From NCBI GenBank assembly GCA_014058105.1, contig JACGCM010002568.1, forward strand, positions 1,860,001 to 1,924,000: a DNA stretch of 64,000 bases. Direction: 5' to 3'. Positions 32,480 through 43,559 of this stretch are shown here, in pieces. The first letter of the stretch is position 1. The number at the start of each line of letters is the position of its first letter. This stretch comes from Kingdonia uniflora. Lineage: Eukaryota > Streptophyta > Magnoliopsida > Ranunculales > Circaeasteraceae. The position numbers and the translations under genes were made by a program. The notes under the pieces are model-generated. The model saw only the letters and a list, made by a program, of their open reading frames with translations, did not search any database and was not told the DNA's origin.

Positions 32480-32720
32480 TCAATTTTATGACAGTCAAAA
32501 ACCGTCAATAATTGTCATTTGTGGTGGTTTGTGACAGTCATAATTTCCGTCAATAACAATCCATCGTATTCTCGTACCAACAGAAACCATCGGTCATATA
32601 TCATTCAATTTGGAACGGCCACTAACTGTCATAACTTTTAGAGGATATTAGACCGTCAAAATTATATTAATTTGTCGTATTTGAAAATCACATTTACAGC
32701 ACATCTAGTGTATCATTCAT
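32480..32720. repeat. Cluster of TGACAGTC / ACCGTCAA motifs (CACTA-like subterminal region?)
   Basis: GACAGTCA occurs near 32490 and 32540, CCGTCAATAA or CCGTCAAAA near 32505, 32555 and 32654, TGTCATAA or TGTCATT near 32514 and 32627, and GTGACAGATG near 32728. Inverted short motifs at 20-60-bp spacing are typical of CACTA ends. Neither a CACTA terminus nor a transposase was found. Confidence 0.4.
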
Positions 32721-33871
32721 TGTGACAGATGTAAAGCCTATTACAGCATTGTTCTTCTATTGTTACTTATAAACCAACGCACTATGCCCATCACTATTGC
32801 ACTCCATGGTAGTAGCAAAATAAACTCAAAACACAAACTTCAGACCAATATTGCACTTTGGATTACTATAAAATTTTAGTTACAGATCAATATTATTCAG
32901 AATAACGTCATCATACAAATTATCATTGCCATCACACTCGAATTTATACAAAACAAACAGGGACATAGCATCAGACATTTACAATGATGGTGGTTACAGC
33001 CATAGGTCCCTCCTTTGTCTTCGTGCCACAACAAGAATAGTACTATGACTCACCATTATTATTAATTTCGTTTGTGGTGGTGGTTGTAGAGTCTTATATC
33101 CGCATTGCTTCCATGTAGTTTGAGGGTTCTTTGTAAGGCAACGCAAAGAATGACCTAAAGCTACAAATAAGGACAAAAACCTAGAGCTTAGAAGAATCAA
33201 AACCGGATTTTGAGGGATACCTAAGAAAAAGAAAAAGAAAAAGGGTATCATAAAATTTACTTGGGAATCATTTAGATGCAGTTCATGCCTTGAGTAGGGA
33301 AGTGCTAACCGCATGAGAGGGGCTGCATACAAAATCTGACCATTCATGTTTTAAGAAAGAAAAATATTCAAGACAACCAGCCGACTAACCTGAAAAGGAT
33401 CTCAGTATGGCAACTACGAGACAATTGCAGGAACATCGATTAAACGCCATTAGATAATTTCATATCACCAATCATAAAAAACAATGGTTCTCGGAGCTCT
33501 GGATTTTTAAAGATATGTATTGTTGGCAGGTAATTTGCGTTGAAATATCTCCATTGTACTCGAGCTTCATGACCAGTATCTTTCGCCCATTCGAATTTGG
33601 ATCTTGATTCTTAACATGTCTGTGCTTTTTAACCGTAGGCATCTTGCCAAGAAGTTGCTGGGCTCACCATGAATTAGGTCGGGGTGGCTGGTTGTTTCGG
33701 GACCTTGTAGAAAATGCTTCTTTTATGGCTTGGGTCTTAGCCACATAATGATACATAGAAAGCCTCCAAGGGTTATCGCACATCATCACTGCACATAATC
33801 CGTGAAGTCTTTGTCCCATGACAAATTTATGCTCAACTTACTCCTAGAAAGGACTTGTGTATAAGAGTTAT
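32721..33871. other. Unassigned; weak coding-like stretch on the - strand (33400-33850)
   Basis: On the - strand a frame with few stops contains [20 protein letters not shown] and, further on, GRKILVMKLEYNGD. I do not recognise it. At 33222-33248 a GAAAAA run encodes a polyphenylalanine on the other strand. The frame at 32994-33347 (-) spans this simple repeat and is probably chance. Confidence 0.3.
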
Positions 33872-34460
33872 TGTAATGGCCTAGCTCCAAATAACTCGAA
33901 ATTAGCTCTTTCACCAAATGTACCTGTGATAAAAATTAATGTAAAGCAAGAAATGATACAGGGGGTTTAGCGCAGAAAAACTTTGAATAGGTAAAAAACC
34001 ATGACCTTGAGTTGAGTGTTTTAGTAACAGTTATTTTATTGCTTGAGGCTGATATTTTATTACAAGTGATCTCTTGAACTAGAAATGTTTGATCTTGTAA
34101 ATAAGAAGTTTTGAGGTGTTCAGTATCTAGAAATTTTTGTGCTAAGTCTAAAAAATCTGGTTTTTCTTGGTCCCTATCTCCACTTGAACTTTTTCTTTAT
34201 ATAGACTCTACCCGTAGCTCGTTATCGTGCTGAAACACGTTCTCCGAATAATGAGGTAAGTGGTAGTTGACTATGTAATTGTTTAGTTCATGGAAGACAG
34301 GTGTCTTTGACTTATTCTTATTTTTGTTGTGCTCGATCCACATTTTTTATCAGTTCGTGGTCTGGGTGGCAATACTAACTGTTCATGTCATGTATGAAAT
34401 GTGTGAGTCTGATACTGAGGTATTTTAAATTTAGACTAGGTCGAGGGATAGATCCCTACA
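33872..34460 (-). mobile_element. 3' LTR of a - strand Tat element (base layer of the nested stack)
   Basis: 589 bp. On - it starts TGTAGGGATCTATCCCTCG and ends GGCCATTACA. TATA box TCTATATAAAG at about 34192-34205. Homologous to the + strand Tat LTR at 52372-52965 (594 bp), with shared blocks such as TTACCTATTC near the end and ATCAGCCTCAAGCAATAAAA. A PPT-like GAGAGGGCGAT precedes it at 34461-34471, so internal sequence lies to the right. Confidence 0.85.
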
Positions 34461-34860
34461 ATCGCCCTCTCATAACTGAAGGCACAATTGGCTTTGGTTG
34501 AGAAAGAACCAGTGTATTGTTGGTATTGGAAGTTGAAAAGATAGGTTGTATTAATAGGGATTTGACTGGTTGGGTACTAGGTATTTATTTATAGAGAGAT
34601 GTATCTGCCATATATGAGACGGAAATGATTAATGTACTTGACGTTTGGTGTTCTGAGAGTGGCTCTTCTTTGAAGGATGACTACTTTGGAGACTACCTGT
34701 GCATTAAATGTGAGGTTATATAAATAGTACTTGTACTGGAGATTCTGGCAAAGTACTCTATTTCTATGGATATAACCCCTATACTCTGGTAGAGAATGGT
34801 GAAGACTAGGTGAATGGTATACGAAGAGAGAGTGTCTACAAAATTTTAGAGGTTGAAGTT
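34461..34860 (-). other. PPT and non-coding 3' region of the - strand Tat element
   Basis: PPT at 34461-34471, then about 400 bp with no frame of note, before the + strand accessory gene. Contains a TATTTATTTATAGAG stretch on + at about 34582-34596 that could serve as a TATA box for that gene. Confidence 0.5.
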
Positions 34861-35380
34861 GTATTATTTAGGCAACCAAGCGCTGGAGAATCCTACACCC
34901 ATTGTAGTTCCACTGACTTACCATGGGATGTCGGAAGATGAAGCGGCTAAAGTTGAAGATAATTTTTATCATATGTAGAGATTTCATTATGTTGTTCTGA
35001 CAGGCGAGCAATGTTAGAAATGCCTCCGCATCCTTGTGGAGGACAAGGTTGAGGAGATAGATGTGGAAGCCAACGTACATGTGAGGCATTACTATCAGTA
35101 TCTTACAAGGGACTGGGTTCTAAGGTTGGACTCCCTTTGATCTCTACCAACTCTCAGTTGGTAAGGGTTATGGAGGAGAAGACGATGGTCGTGGAGGAGG
35201 AACACAGAGGTTCGAAGTCTTTCCGTTGTACTGTTATCTTTTCTTGTCGTGAAGAAGATCCTCTCGCTGAGGGTTGGTTCAAGCACAAAAACCTTTACTT
35301 CCTCAGTTTCTTGTGGAAGTAAATGGTGTGAAGGAGGGATCAACCTTAGTGATTTCCAGTTCTTTCTTTACTTCAGAAGA
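34861..35380 (+). pseudogene. Tat antisense accessory gene, first recognisable coding part (+)
   Basis: Continuous coding-like sequence with a few stops: VVPLTYHGMSEDEAAKVEDN, then VEDKVEEIDVEANVHV and HYYQYLTRDWVLRLDSL. In another frame it continues RGSKSFRCTVIFSCREEDPL, then AEGWFKHKNLYFLSFLWK. It lies just inside the 3' LTR, antisense to the element. Tat elements such as Grande and RIRE2 are known to carry an extra gene in antisense between pol and 3' LTR; I infer this is its 5' part. The product has no function I can name. The start codon is not certain. 35381-36012 is AT-rich, without coding signal, and would be intron. Confidence 0.5.
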
Positions 35381-36012
35381 TTTTCAGATTTGATACAGTT
35401 TTAAAAACTGATATGTAACCTGTAGAACGATCTGTAACAATATTTGAAAAACTTGTTATCCATAAAGTACTCTGTAATTGTTATTTGAGCTAATGAAAAA
35501 ATTATTTGTGCAAAACCTTTGTTGATAGTTAGAATTAGTTGATTTTATTGAAATCGAACTAGAATAAGTATATATATCTATGTTAGAGGGCGATAATTCA
35601 ATATTGTGAATTCAAACTAAAAAATGGACTTTTAATCATTCGAACTGTAAAAAATATATTTAGGATTTAAATATACAGTTATAATTAAAACTGCATATCG
35701 AACTGAAAAAGTTCCAAGAACTATGGAATAAAATATCCTTTCAGATGCAGAAATTGAAAATTCAAGCTTAGGAAGAACTTGTGTGGAAATGTTGCATAGG
35801 GGGAGAGATTCTAGGAAGTAGGTTAAAAATGTGAGTTGACGAACCCAAAGAGGTCGATTTATATGGATAGGTTCAAATAACTTTTTATCATGATATTAGG
35901 GTTTTTAGTTATGGCAAAACAAATTATAATATATGAAATGCGGGGGATTTGAAGTGATCATGAATAAGTGTATAAATATGATGGGAATGTGATGTAAAGA
36001 TGAGGAAGAAAA

Positions 36013-36234
36013 GTGAATATGGTGAGGACTCATTCTGAAAGAGTTCGTCATGCTGCAGAGGGACGATTTGCCAAAAAGATTGCAGAAGTGCGGGAGAGGA
36101 TTTTTAGGCTGCTAGATTATGCTTCTTACTTGCCTGAATCTGAGATTCAGTTTGAAGTATTAGATTCGAGAGCGAGGGAACTTGAGATCGGCTGCCACTT
36201 CTATTCAAAGATATTGTGTGAAGTGATTTTGTAA
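36013..36234 (+). pseudogene. Tat antisense accessory gene, further exon-like frame
   Basis: A charged 73-residue frame: RTHSERVRHAAEGRFAKKIA, then EVRERIFRLLDYASYLPESE and IQFEVLDSRARELEIGCHF. It has a higher content of charged residues than surrounding chance frames. Splice sites are not resolved. It could be part of the same multi-exon gene that resumes at 36730-36768 and 43330. No domain recognised. Confidence 0.4.
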
Positions 36235-36768
36235 TTTACAGCTCAAAAAGTGGTTGTGAGACAAATTTTCGTTGAAGAAATAGAGAAGGAAGATGTTAGG
36301 ATTGCTAGGGGCAAAGTTATTAGGTGTGGCTCTCCAGAACATCTGTGATGTTTCATGTGTAATTATATCTGATGGAGCAAACTAAATGAGGTTGAATAAC
36401 TATAATTGGAATGTAGGTAGAATGATTTTCTTGAATCTGTTCCTGGTTTGTTGTAAATGCTGTTTGTAACTAATGTGAATAAAAAAATTTGAATTAGTTT
36501 TGGAAAGATCTTAATAGTTATTTTAGTAGCAGGAGTAGGAATAGAAAAAATAGGTGAGCTTTGATTTTTGTTTATTGTGTAATTACAAGGAAAGTTTGAT
36601 TGCGTGTGAGTACCGAGTCATCATGAGTGTGGGGCGGTCAGAGAGAGATTTGTGTAGGAGAGATAAGAATATATTAAAATATAGAGTTAGGGGTAATGAT
36701 GGGAAGACATTTTCACAATAAAGGAGTAAAACGTCTAACATTAATTGTTGAAGGGACGCCATGGTTCA

Positions 36769-37886
36769 TTATTGATTATAAACCGACGTCTTAAAATACC
36801 CGTAACCACACGGTGTACCGTTGAGTACAAAGGAAAGCGGGATCGTATCCAAAGAGACTTATGGTGCGAATTATAGTTCGAGCTACTAGTTTTATCCAAT
36901 AACAACGAGTTTGTAGAGGTTTTGAAATAAAAAAATGAGCGAAACAAATTACAAGATAAATTGGAGTGGAAACCAAGGCATCGATTCCACTCAACCCTTT
37001 TTAACTGTTAGATGAGATAAATAATTAAAGTAAATTTTGAGTTTCCGTATCGCATATCCTTGGTCGGGCATATGCAATACATCAAAAGATACAAGAAATT
37101 TAGTAATTGGGAACTACCCATAAACCAACTTACTCAACCATGGTCTGATTGATAAGCATGGATTATGTTCTCTTCTCCATGTTCCTAACCTATCTTGTTA
37201 TTGTCCAACAAGATGGTTACATAGATTCATTATTACTCCTAATCCTAGTTATGGTCAAGCATAGTACGAAGGAATACGAATATGCAATATTCTGGGAAAA
37301 AGAGAAAATAATTACTCTAACTAAGCTACACAATCTACACTAAGGCTACATTGGGTGAAGCTTCTTCTAGCCTCAGCTAAGAAGATTAGGTACTCATTCC
37401 TTTGATCATTGCCATACTACTATTACTACGATAAAATAAAAAGACAAGAACAAGAGAAGAATAAGAACTTTATTGCTTAATGAGCATTGATTTACACTCT
37501 CCAAGATGCCCCCTCATGGGTGGGATTCCCCTCTTATTTATAGAGTATAGGAAAGGTTTACAAAATATTACAATTAATATAAAATCTACTAAATAATGCC
37601 TAAAGTCATGCATATATATTACAACTCATGAGAATAATATTTATATCTAATTCTATTCAATGGGCTTCCATGCATGGGCCTTTGGTTGACAACTTCAAAT
37701 GAGAATCATTGTTGGAGCTTATCACCCTTGTTCTTCGTTACAAACCAGAAAATTGTACGACTTGTTTATCATGTGACCAATTTTTATAAATAGAACCAAA
37801 ACCACTATTAGTGTTACATTTATTTAATAAATGACTAGGTAGATATAAATTTTGGAGTTGTACACGTAAATATTACGTGTCTATCA
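36769..37886 (-). mobile_element. 3' LTR of non-autonomous element 1
   Basis: 1118 bp. The outer end reads TTATTGATTATAAACC (TG changed to TT); the inner end on + is ACGTGTCTATCA. TATAAATAAGAGGGG on - at about 37529-37543, then GCAATAAAGTTC (poly(A) signal) at about 37465-37476. The small frames in it (36741-36994 and 37149-37343) recur in all four LTRs and carry no recognisable domain. Confidence 0.9.
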
Positions 37887-38070
37887 AATACCCCCAAACT
37901 TATATTTTGCTAGTCCACGAGCAAAAGTAAACAAAATCAATTTTCGTATGTCACGCGGTTGTATTTAGCGAATGCAACAAGCCGTTAAACCCCAAGATTT
38001 AGCTATGTGGACGAGTGTTGTCTCGTGAGGGTTTCTAGTGACTATACCCACAATAGTCAATAATGACATT
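37887..38070 (-). other. PPT and conserved internal block of element 1
   Basis: On - the sequence AGTTTGGGGGTATT abuts the LTR, a PPT. Further in: + strand GCAACAAGCCGTTAAACCCC, then GACGAGTGTTGTCTCGTGAGG. The same block occurs at 4498, 44667 and 52076. From 38071 to 39172 there is only AT-rich non-coding element sequence, well conserved with element 2. Confidence 0.85.
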
Positions 38071-39172
38071 TTAAAAAATTGTAGAATACACATGACTCAT
38101 TTCCTGTTAACTTAACCTTACTTAGTTGTGACAAAAATATACCATTGAAAAAATCATTAAACTTGCTATTCTCCAAAGTATATAGAAAAATATTTTAAGC
38201 TAATCCGAAACTGGAGGTACTACCACAAGATTAGAAAGAGATTCAAGTATTTTTCTTTAGCTATATTTGAGTGTATAATAAAAAGAGTTTTAGTGCCTAA
38301 TACGTTGTCCAGAATAATTTAATCAGATTTTGGTAGTCTAGCTCTCACTGGAATAAATTTAACGGTCAGTTCGATAAGTGTCTTAGTTAATTCGTCTTCC
38401 TAGAATTTTACTTTTTTCTTTTCTTTTGAGTACTTTGTTTCTTCTTGAAGCCTCTGTAATAAGGAATTTTTTGTCGATAATCCCTGCCAGTTGGCGATGG
38501 TTGCCAGGGTATGGTGCCCCATTATGATCTAGACTCAAGATTCTCTAAAGTAACATTTTCTTATGATCCTTTCATATAGTTCATGGTTAAACTCGAGATT
38601 GGTGATAATTTTTTCTCTTTCAGTTCTAAATCATGCGAGTTGCCTTGCAGGGTGAAAGTTTTTAGGGCACATTTGGCTATTTTGTTATTTTTTTATTTTT
38701 TTTCTTAGGAATGAACTTATTCTTAGGCAGTTCTTTTTCTTGTAGCAAACTATTCCTAACATAAAAGCTAAATTTCCCTTATCCTGAGCAAAAATCTATT
38801 AAAGGTATTAATTGCAAAACTACAGTGAAGTGCACGTTTCCAAAATATGCCAAGTTAACTTGAATTAGTCGCTAATAAAAAGATAGTACATCTAGCTTAA
38901 GATATTCCAAAATATTCTAGTGAATACTTGGTGCAATTTCAAAATTTAGGTTTTTCCATAATATTTATGTCAAGGTAAAATCAGTTTAAGTGTTTTGAAA
39001 TTCGTCAAAAATATATCATAAATTATCAAAGTGTCATTATTTCACTTTTCTTCAAAAAACATTTAAAGAAATGTTTTCTTTCTCCCAATTTTAAATGAAA
39101 CATATCCCTCAATGTTTGAGAGTATAAATAAATAGTGGAATACAAACTAAAATTTCTCACCTGAATGTGTCA

Positions 39173-39205
39173 TGGATTGCCTCCCAAGAAGCGCTAAGTT
39201 TACTA
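39173..39205 (-). other. Post-pol-type motif in element 1 (second copy 45963-45994)
   Basis: The - strand reads AACTTAGCGCTTCTTGGGAG followed by GCAATCC (GCAACCCATG in element 2). Equivalent to the motif after the Athila pol at 18581-18614. It lies just downstream of the accessory frame, as it lies downstream of pol in Athila. Confidence 0.75.
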
Positions 39206-39316
39206 CCTTCAGCGAGACGAATGTACCCCCATACTTAAATGATTTATAATGGTACTATAAGGGTACAAAGTACAATATGTGATGAACTATCCTGGTTGCA
39301 AGTTCTCCTTAAATAA

Positions 39317-40201
39317 TCAAGGAATACCAAAATTTTTCTTATCCTTAAATAACCAGATAATAGAAAAATAGTGGTTCTCCTTATCTGCACCTAATTGTGT
39401 TGATGCAATCATGATACATAAAAATAACTCAGAGTCTAATCCCCCATGATAAAGATTTTCCTTATTTAATTTATGGGGAATCTCACTTTGAGATATTTTA
39501 CAAGGTATAACCCCATGCACCAAAAATTTATCTTGATATTCATCATTTCCCAAAAAGTAACTTGAACCTTCAAAGTGATGTCGATCGGGTGGTTGTGGGT
39601 CAGGCTCAAGTTTGTATGACTCAGCTGCAGGTGATAATGCTTGCACTATTTTAAGAATTATGAGGTCATCCCAGTACTTGAAATAATTCAAACATTGATC
39701 AATAGAGTAGGTACAACTAGAGTTATCGCGTAACAAATCCACAAATTCATTAACAATTATGCTATCCCCAAGTGGCTTATGAAATGGAAATGTAGGCATA
39801 AGTATAGGTGCAGTTGGTGAAGGAGTAACCAAAACAGAATCAACCCCCAATAATAATGATATATCATACAAAGAAGGGTCGTCCACCTACAGGTTTTCAA
39901 TATTACAATATGTGTCAAGTGGAAGCGGCTCAAGGCAAGGCTAAGGTGAATCATAAAGAAACTGAGAAGGAAATGACAAGTTGTTAACATCTGTAATAGG
40001 TTCGGCAATTTTTAATTTCTTGACTTTGGTAAAAATATCATCATCTACAAATTCCTCGCATATGATCGCATAATGAGACGGTGATTCCATATATTCATAT
40101 TTTATCTCGTCGTCATCATCGTCAAAAAAATTATTAGAGGAGAGGGAAAAATATTCAGGCTCAGTCATTGGGTTGACAAATGAAATGATGGATGATGACA
40201 T
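39317..40201 (-). pseudogene. Acid-rich accessory protein of element 1, unknown function
   Basis: Two consecutive frames on -. 40201-39941: IISFVNPMTEPEYFSLSSNN, then an acidic FDDDDDEIKYEYMESPSHYA and IICEEFVDDDIFTKVKKLKI. 39886-39317: VDDPSLYDISLLLGVDSVLV and LNYFKYWDDLI. One stop separates them. Element 2 encodes the same protein with an extra seven-residue segment (NCFEETM type). The reading frame and acidic tract are kept despite base changes, which suggests past selection. No RT, protease or nuclease motif. It occupies the place of pol. Function unknown; related wording is common in plant repeat proteins. Confidence 0.7.
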
Positions 40202-40559
40202 CGATGGTTGAATTTAGAGGGCTTCTTCAAGATCTTCTTGTGATATAGGATCGTCGACCTTAAAATATTTATCTTCTAAATATGTCTTACAATATAGTGT
40301 CCATTCACACCACGGAGAAAGCATTCCTTGATTACGCATGAATTCATCTATTACTAAATCACAAGGGGATTTAACTTCAAGTTCTTCTTCTTCATTGCTT
40401 TGAAATTTTTCATTACCTATTTCACTCTATGTGGTTGACAACTGAGTTATCTGAGTCTCTAACCTAGAGATAGATTGAGATGTTGAATTTTGATTCACCA
40501 AAGCCTGTTGTTAGAATTTTGATTCACCAACGCTTGTAGTTGACTTTTCATTGATTGTT

Positions 40560-40825
40560 TTTGATTTTCCATTTATTGTTACATGAAGAGAGCATGGGTG
40601 TCATCCAAAGATGGTTTAGGTGGAGGAAGTGGGAACTGATTGGATGATTGGACAGAATGATGAGCCTGCATATATGAATACGGTTGGAAAGGTTCCACGT
40701 ATGTGAATTTTGGTGATCCTATGATTGAAAATGATTTTGAGGTTGTTGTAGGATGTTGAATTATGAGCTGTATGGATTCCAATGTTCTTGCATGTATGAC
40801 ATTTTAAAATAAAAGTAACACCCAA
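40560..40825 (-). pseudogene. gag-like fragment of element 1
   Basis: Short frames on - contain the stretch equivalent to PPxPKPSLEDT(H/L)ALFM, preceded by Ser/Gln/Pro-rich sequence with many aromatic residues. In Athila gag a linker of this kind (PSLEDxxxxxxxxxxQ) lies after the capsid-like domain. Only this short piece survives. A stop near 40578 is followed by TCAACA-rich DNA. Confidence 0.5.
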
Positions 40826-42193
40826 TCCAATAAATAACCAATCAAACCTAAACTCTAGTACATCAACATTTTTTTAGAAGTATTAATTAGGTGTCCCCTA
40901 TATTCTTCTATGTAAAAAATGGGTAGGATGACAAAAAGGCTTTGGTTCCTATACTCCCCTATGTTACTATGATAGTACCAGCTTAAAGTAGATGTTTGGT
41001 TCTCACGCTCGAGCGATTCTCCTTATCGTACGTCAGCACTCAGAACGGTGACGTCGCAAACCTACAACAAGTATTTCGCGGTGCTAGGTTGGGGACGAAT
41101 CCTACGAACCCGTGTTTGTACCCCGCTCCGGTACACCTATCCGTTGGGTAATGAAATCCCGCGGGAATCTTGCTACTCTTTTTTATTAACAGTTATTTTG
41201 AGGTTTGGAACTGTTAATTTTTGTGTGATACGAATTTCTTCGTATCCCTAATGGGTGGTCCCACTTGTTGGAAAGATTTTTTGGTGATAAAATCCCGCAA
41301 GTCTCTAGCAGTTTTTACCTTTACTAGCGTTGGAATAAAAAGAAATTTAAACAGGTCAATAGGTCAATCCAACCATAGGAAATTTTTTATTAGAGCAGCG
41401 TGTATTTGCATAGTCCACACGACTTTATATATTTGAGTGTTGGGGCGGAGCAGATATGTACCACTACTAGATGTCAAGTTTTATGAAGTACCAACCTACG
41501 GGAAGTGTTTCCCGGTGTAGCTATGGCCGCCCCTTCGCTAATAGGGCGAAAGAAGAAAGTACCACTTCACTTAGGGGGCACAAGAAGGATGGATTTGATG
41601 ATCCTTTTAGCTTTCCGTATTGTCCGTCTCATTTCCAACTTTGTGACAGCAATATTAATTTAATTTCCTAGTTTATTATAGTCTATGATGTCCTGATTTG
41701 GAAATGCACATATCATTCAGCTTGGCTGTGAGAGAGCATTAAATAATATCAATTTGGAAAGAAAATTCTTAAAGAAAAGACATTCAAAAAGGAAGTTTTC
41801 AAGAATTTAGCTTCCCTACAGCTCAAAACATGAGATTAATGAACACGGCGTCCTTTACAGTGACTATTTTTTACTGTTTTTTCACTAGGCTGTAACTCTC
41901 AAACGATTAAACAGAAAAATATGATCTATAGCTATTCGGAAAGGGCCTTGAATTATCTAAACAATTTGTAGCAAACGTATTTCCCAACTATGAAGGATAG
42001 ATGATCAAAAATGGTAAAACATTTAGGGACAGACTTTATAGCTACTGTAGCGCGAAGAGAGTTTGAGCCAATCACTCAATCACTTTGTTTCCGGGTCAAA
42101 AAATTTGAAAAGAAAAAGAAAAAGTAAAGAAAAACATGAAAAAAAAATTGGCTAAAAATTAAACAACTCAAAAATAAAATGCAACTTTGCAAG

Positions 42194-42211
42194 TCCCCGG
42201 CAACGGCGCCA
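42194..42211 (-). other. Primer binding site of element 1, tRNA-Asp type
   Basis: On - TGGCGCCGTTGCCGGGGA, complementary to the 3' end of plant tRNA-Asp (which ends ...TCCCCGGCAACGGCGCCA). Six bases separate it from the LTR end. Intact. Confidence 0.9.
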
Positions 42212-42217
42212 AAAACT

Positions 42218-43324
42218 TGATCGATTATAAACCGACGTCTTAAAAGACCCGTAAGCGCACGGTGTACCGTTGAGTTCAAAGGGAAGCGGAGTCCTATCCC
42301 AAGAGACTTTTGGTGCAAATTATACTTCGAGCTACTAGTTTTATTCAATAACAACGAGTTTCTATAGGTCTTTAAATTAAAATAAGAACGAAATAAATTA
42401 CAAGATAAATTAGAGTGGAAACCAAGACATCGATTCCACACCACCCTTTTTAACCGTTAGATGACATAAATAATTAAAGTAAATTATGAGTATAGATTTT
42501 GTTCGGCATATGCAATACATCAAAAGATATAAGAGATTTAGTAATTGGGAACTATCCATAAACCAACTTACTCAACCATGGTCCGGTTGATAAGTATAGA
42601 TTTTGTTCTCTTTTCCATGTTCTTAACCTATCTTGTTATTGTCCAACAAGATGGTTTCATAGATTCATTATTACTCCTAATCCTAGCTATGGTCAAGCAT
42701 AAGACGAAAGAATGCGAATATGAAATATTTCAGGATAAAGAAAAAGTAATTACTCTAACTAAGTTACACAATCTACACTAAGGCTACATTGGCTGGAGCT
42801 TCCTCAAGCCTTGGCCAAGAAGATTAGCTACTCATCTCTTTGATCATTGCCATACTACTATTACTACGATAAAATTAAATGACAAGAATAAGAGAAGAAC
42901 ATGAGCTTTATTCCTTATTGAAGTTTGGCTTACACTCTTCATGATGCCCCTTCATGGGTGGGATTCCCCTCCTATTTATTGAGTATAGGAAGGGTCTACA
43001 AAATATTACCATTAATATAAAATCCACTAAACAATGCCTAAAATCTTGCATATATATTACAACTCATGAGAGTAATATATATATCTAATTTTATTCAATG
43101 GGCTTCCATGTATGAGCCTTTGCTTGACAACTTCAAATAAGAATCATTGTTGGAGTGCATCACCCTTGTTCTTCGTTAAAAACTAGAAAAATGTATGACT
43201 TGTTTATCATGTGACCTATTTCTGTAAATACAACCAAAAACAATATTAGTGTCACATTTATTTAATAATTGACTAGGTAGATATAAATTTTTGAGTTATA
43301 CACATAAATATTAGGTGTCTATCT
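42218..43324 (-). mobile_element. 5' LTR of non-autonomous element 1
   Basis: 1107 bp, + strand start TGATCGATTATAAACC, end GTGTCTATCT (terminal CA changed to CT). Homologous to 36769-37886 with scattered substitutions. Followed directly by the target duplication GTTCA. Confidence 0.9.
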
Positions 43325-43559
43325 GTTCAGAAATTGAGGGCGGCTCGTGTGAAGCCTAATATTTGCCAGTTTGAGAGAAAAAATATTGATAATAGTCCAT
43401 CTTTGCCATTCAAGCGTTTATCAACTTCAGTAAAATGGAAAAATAATGGGAGAATCAAGAGAAAAAATTGTAGAGATTCACGTAAGAGATTAGACAAGAG
43501 TGATCATCGCTCAAATATAGAAAAAGTTGCGGAGACAGAGTCCCATGGTGGTTGCATAT
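43325..43559 (+). pseudogene. Tat antisense accessory gene, exon piece between elements 1 and 2
   Basis: Once element 1 is removed, the frame from about 36754 runs into 43330 as VQKLRAARVKPNICQFERKN. It continues VKWKNNGRIKRKNCRDSRKR, then LDKSDHRSNIEKVAETESHG, strongly basic, to the element 2 insertion at 43560. It resumes after 50629 (GGCIST...). Not a known domain. Open over 75 codons, more than expected by chance in this AT-rich DNA. Attribution to the Tat accessory gene is by position. Confidence 0.5.
43461..43559 (+). repeat. 99-bp direct repeat flanking element 2 (second copy 50530-50628)
   Basis: Both copies start GAAAAA(A)TTGTAGAGATTCACG and end GGGTGGTTGCATAT or GGTGGTTGCATAT, with about 90% identity by eye. 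One copy abuts each outer end of element 2. Retrotransposon target duplications are normally 4-6 bp, so this is exceptional. Confidence 0.9.

Larger units (their letters stand above)
36769..43324 (-). mobile_element. Non-autonomous Athila-related LTR element 1
   Basis: 6.56 kb. Reading on -: 5' LTR 42218-43324, PBS for tRNA-Asp, a leader of about 1.4 kb, gag-like fragment (40.8-40.5 kb), acid-rich accessory frame (40.2-39.3 kb), post-pol motif (39.2 kb), non-coding to the PPT (37887), 3' LTR 36769-37886. Perfect 5-bp target duplication GTTCA (36764-36768 and 43325-43329). There is no protease, RT, RNase H or integrase, so it needs enzymes from another element. The leader contains CGTACGTCAGCACTCAGAACG followed by GTGACGTC (about 41028-41055), repeated in element 2. 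Confidence 0.92.

Noticed and set aside
32994..33347. 117-residue - strand frame with a polyphenylalanine run
   Set aside because: The run is a GAAAAA simple repeat; the rest has no recognisable motif.
36741..37343. Small frames inside the LTRs (also 42076-42781, 43582-44134 and 49398-49999) that look conserved
   Set aside because: They recur because the LTRs are repeats. They overlap on both strands, differ by frameshifts between copies and have no domain.
42194..42211. Possible tRNA-Asp gene fragment (TCCCCGGCAACGGCGCCA on +; also 49402-49419)
   Set aside because: Only the 18 bases of the tRNA 3' end are present, they sit six bases from an LTR, and no cloverleaf precedes them: primer binding sites.
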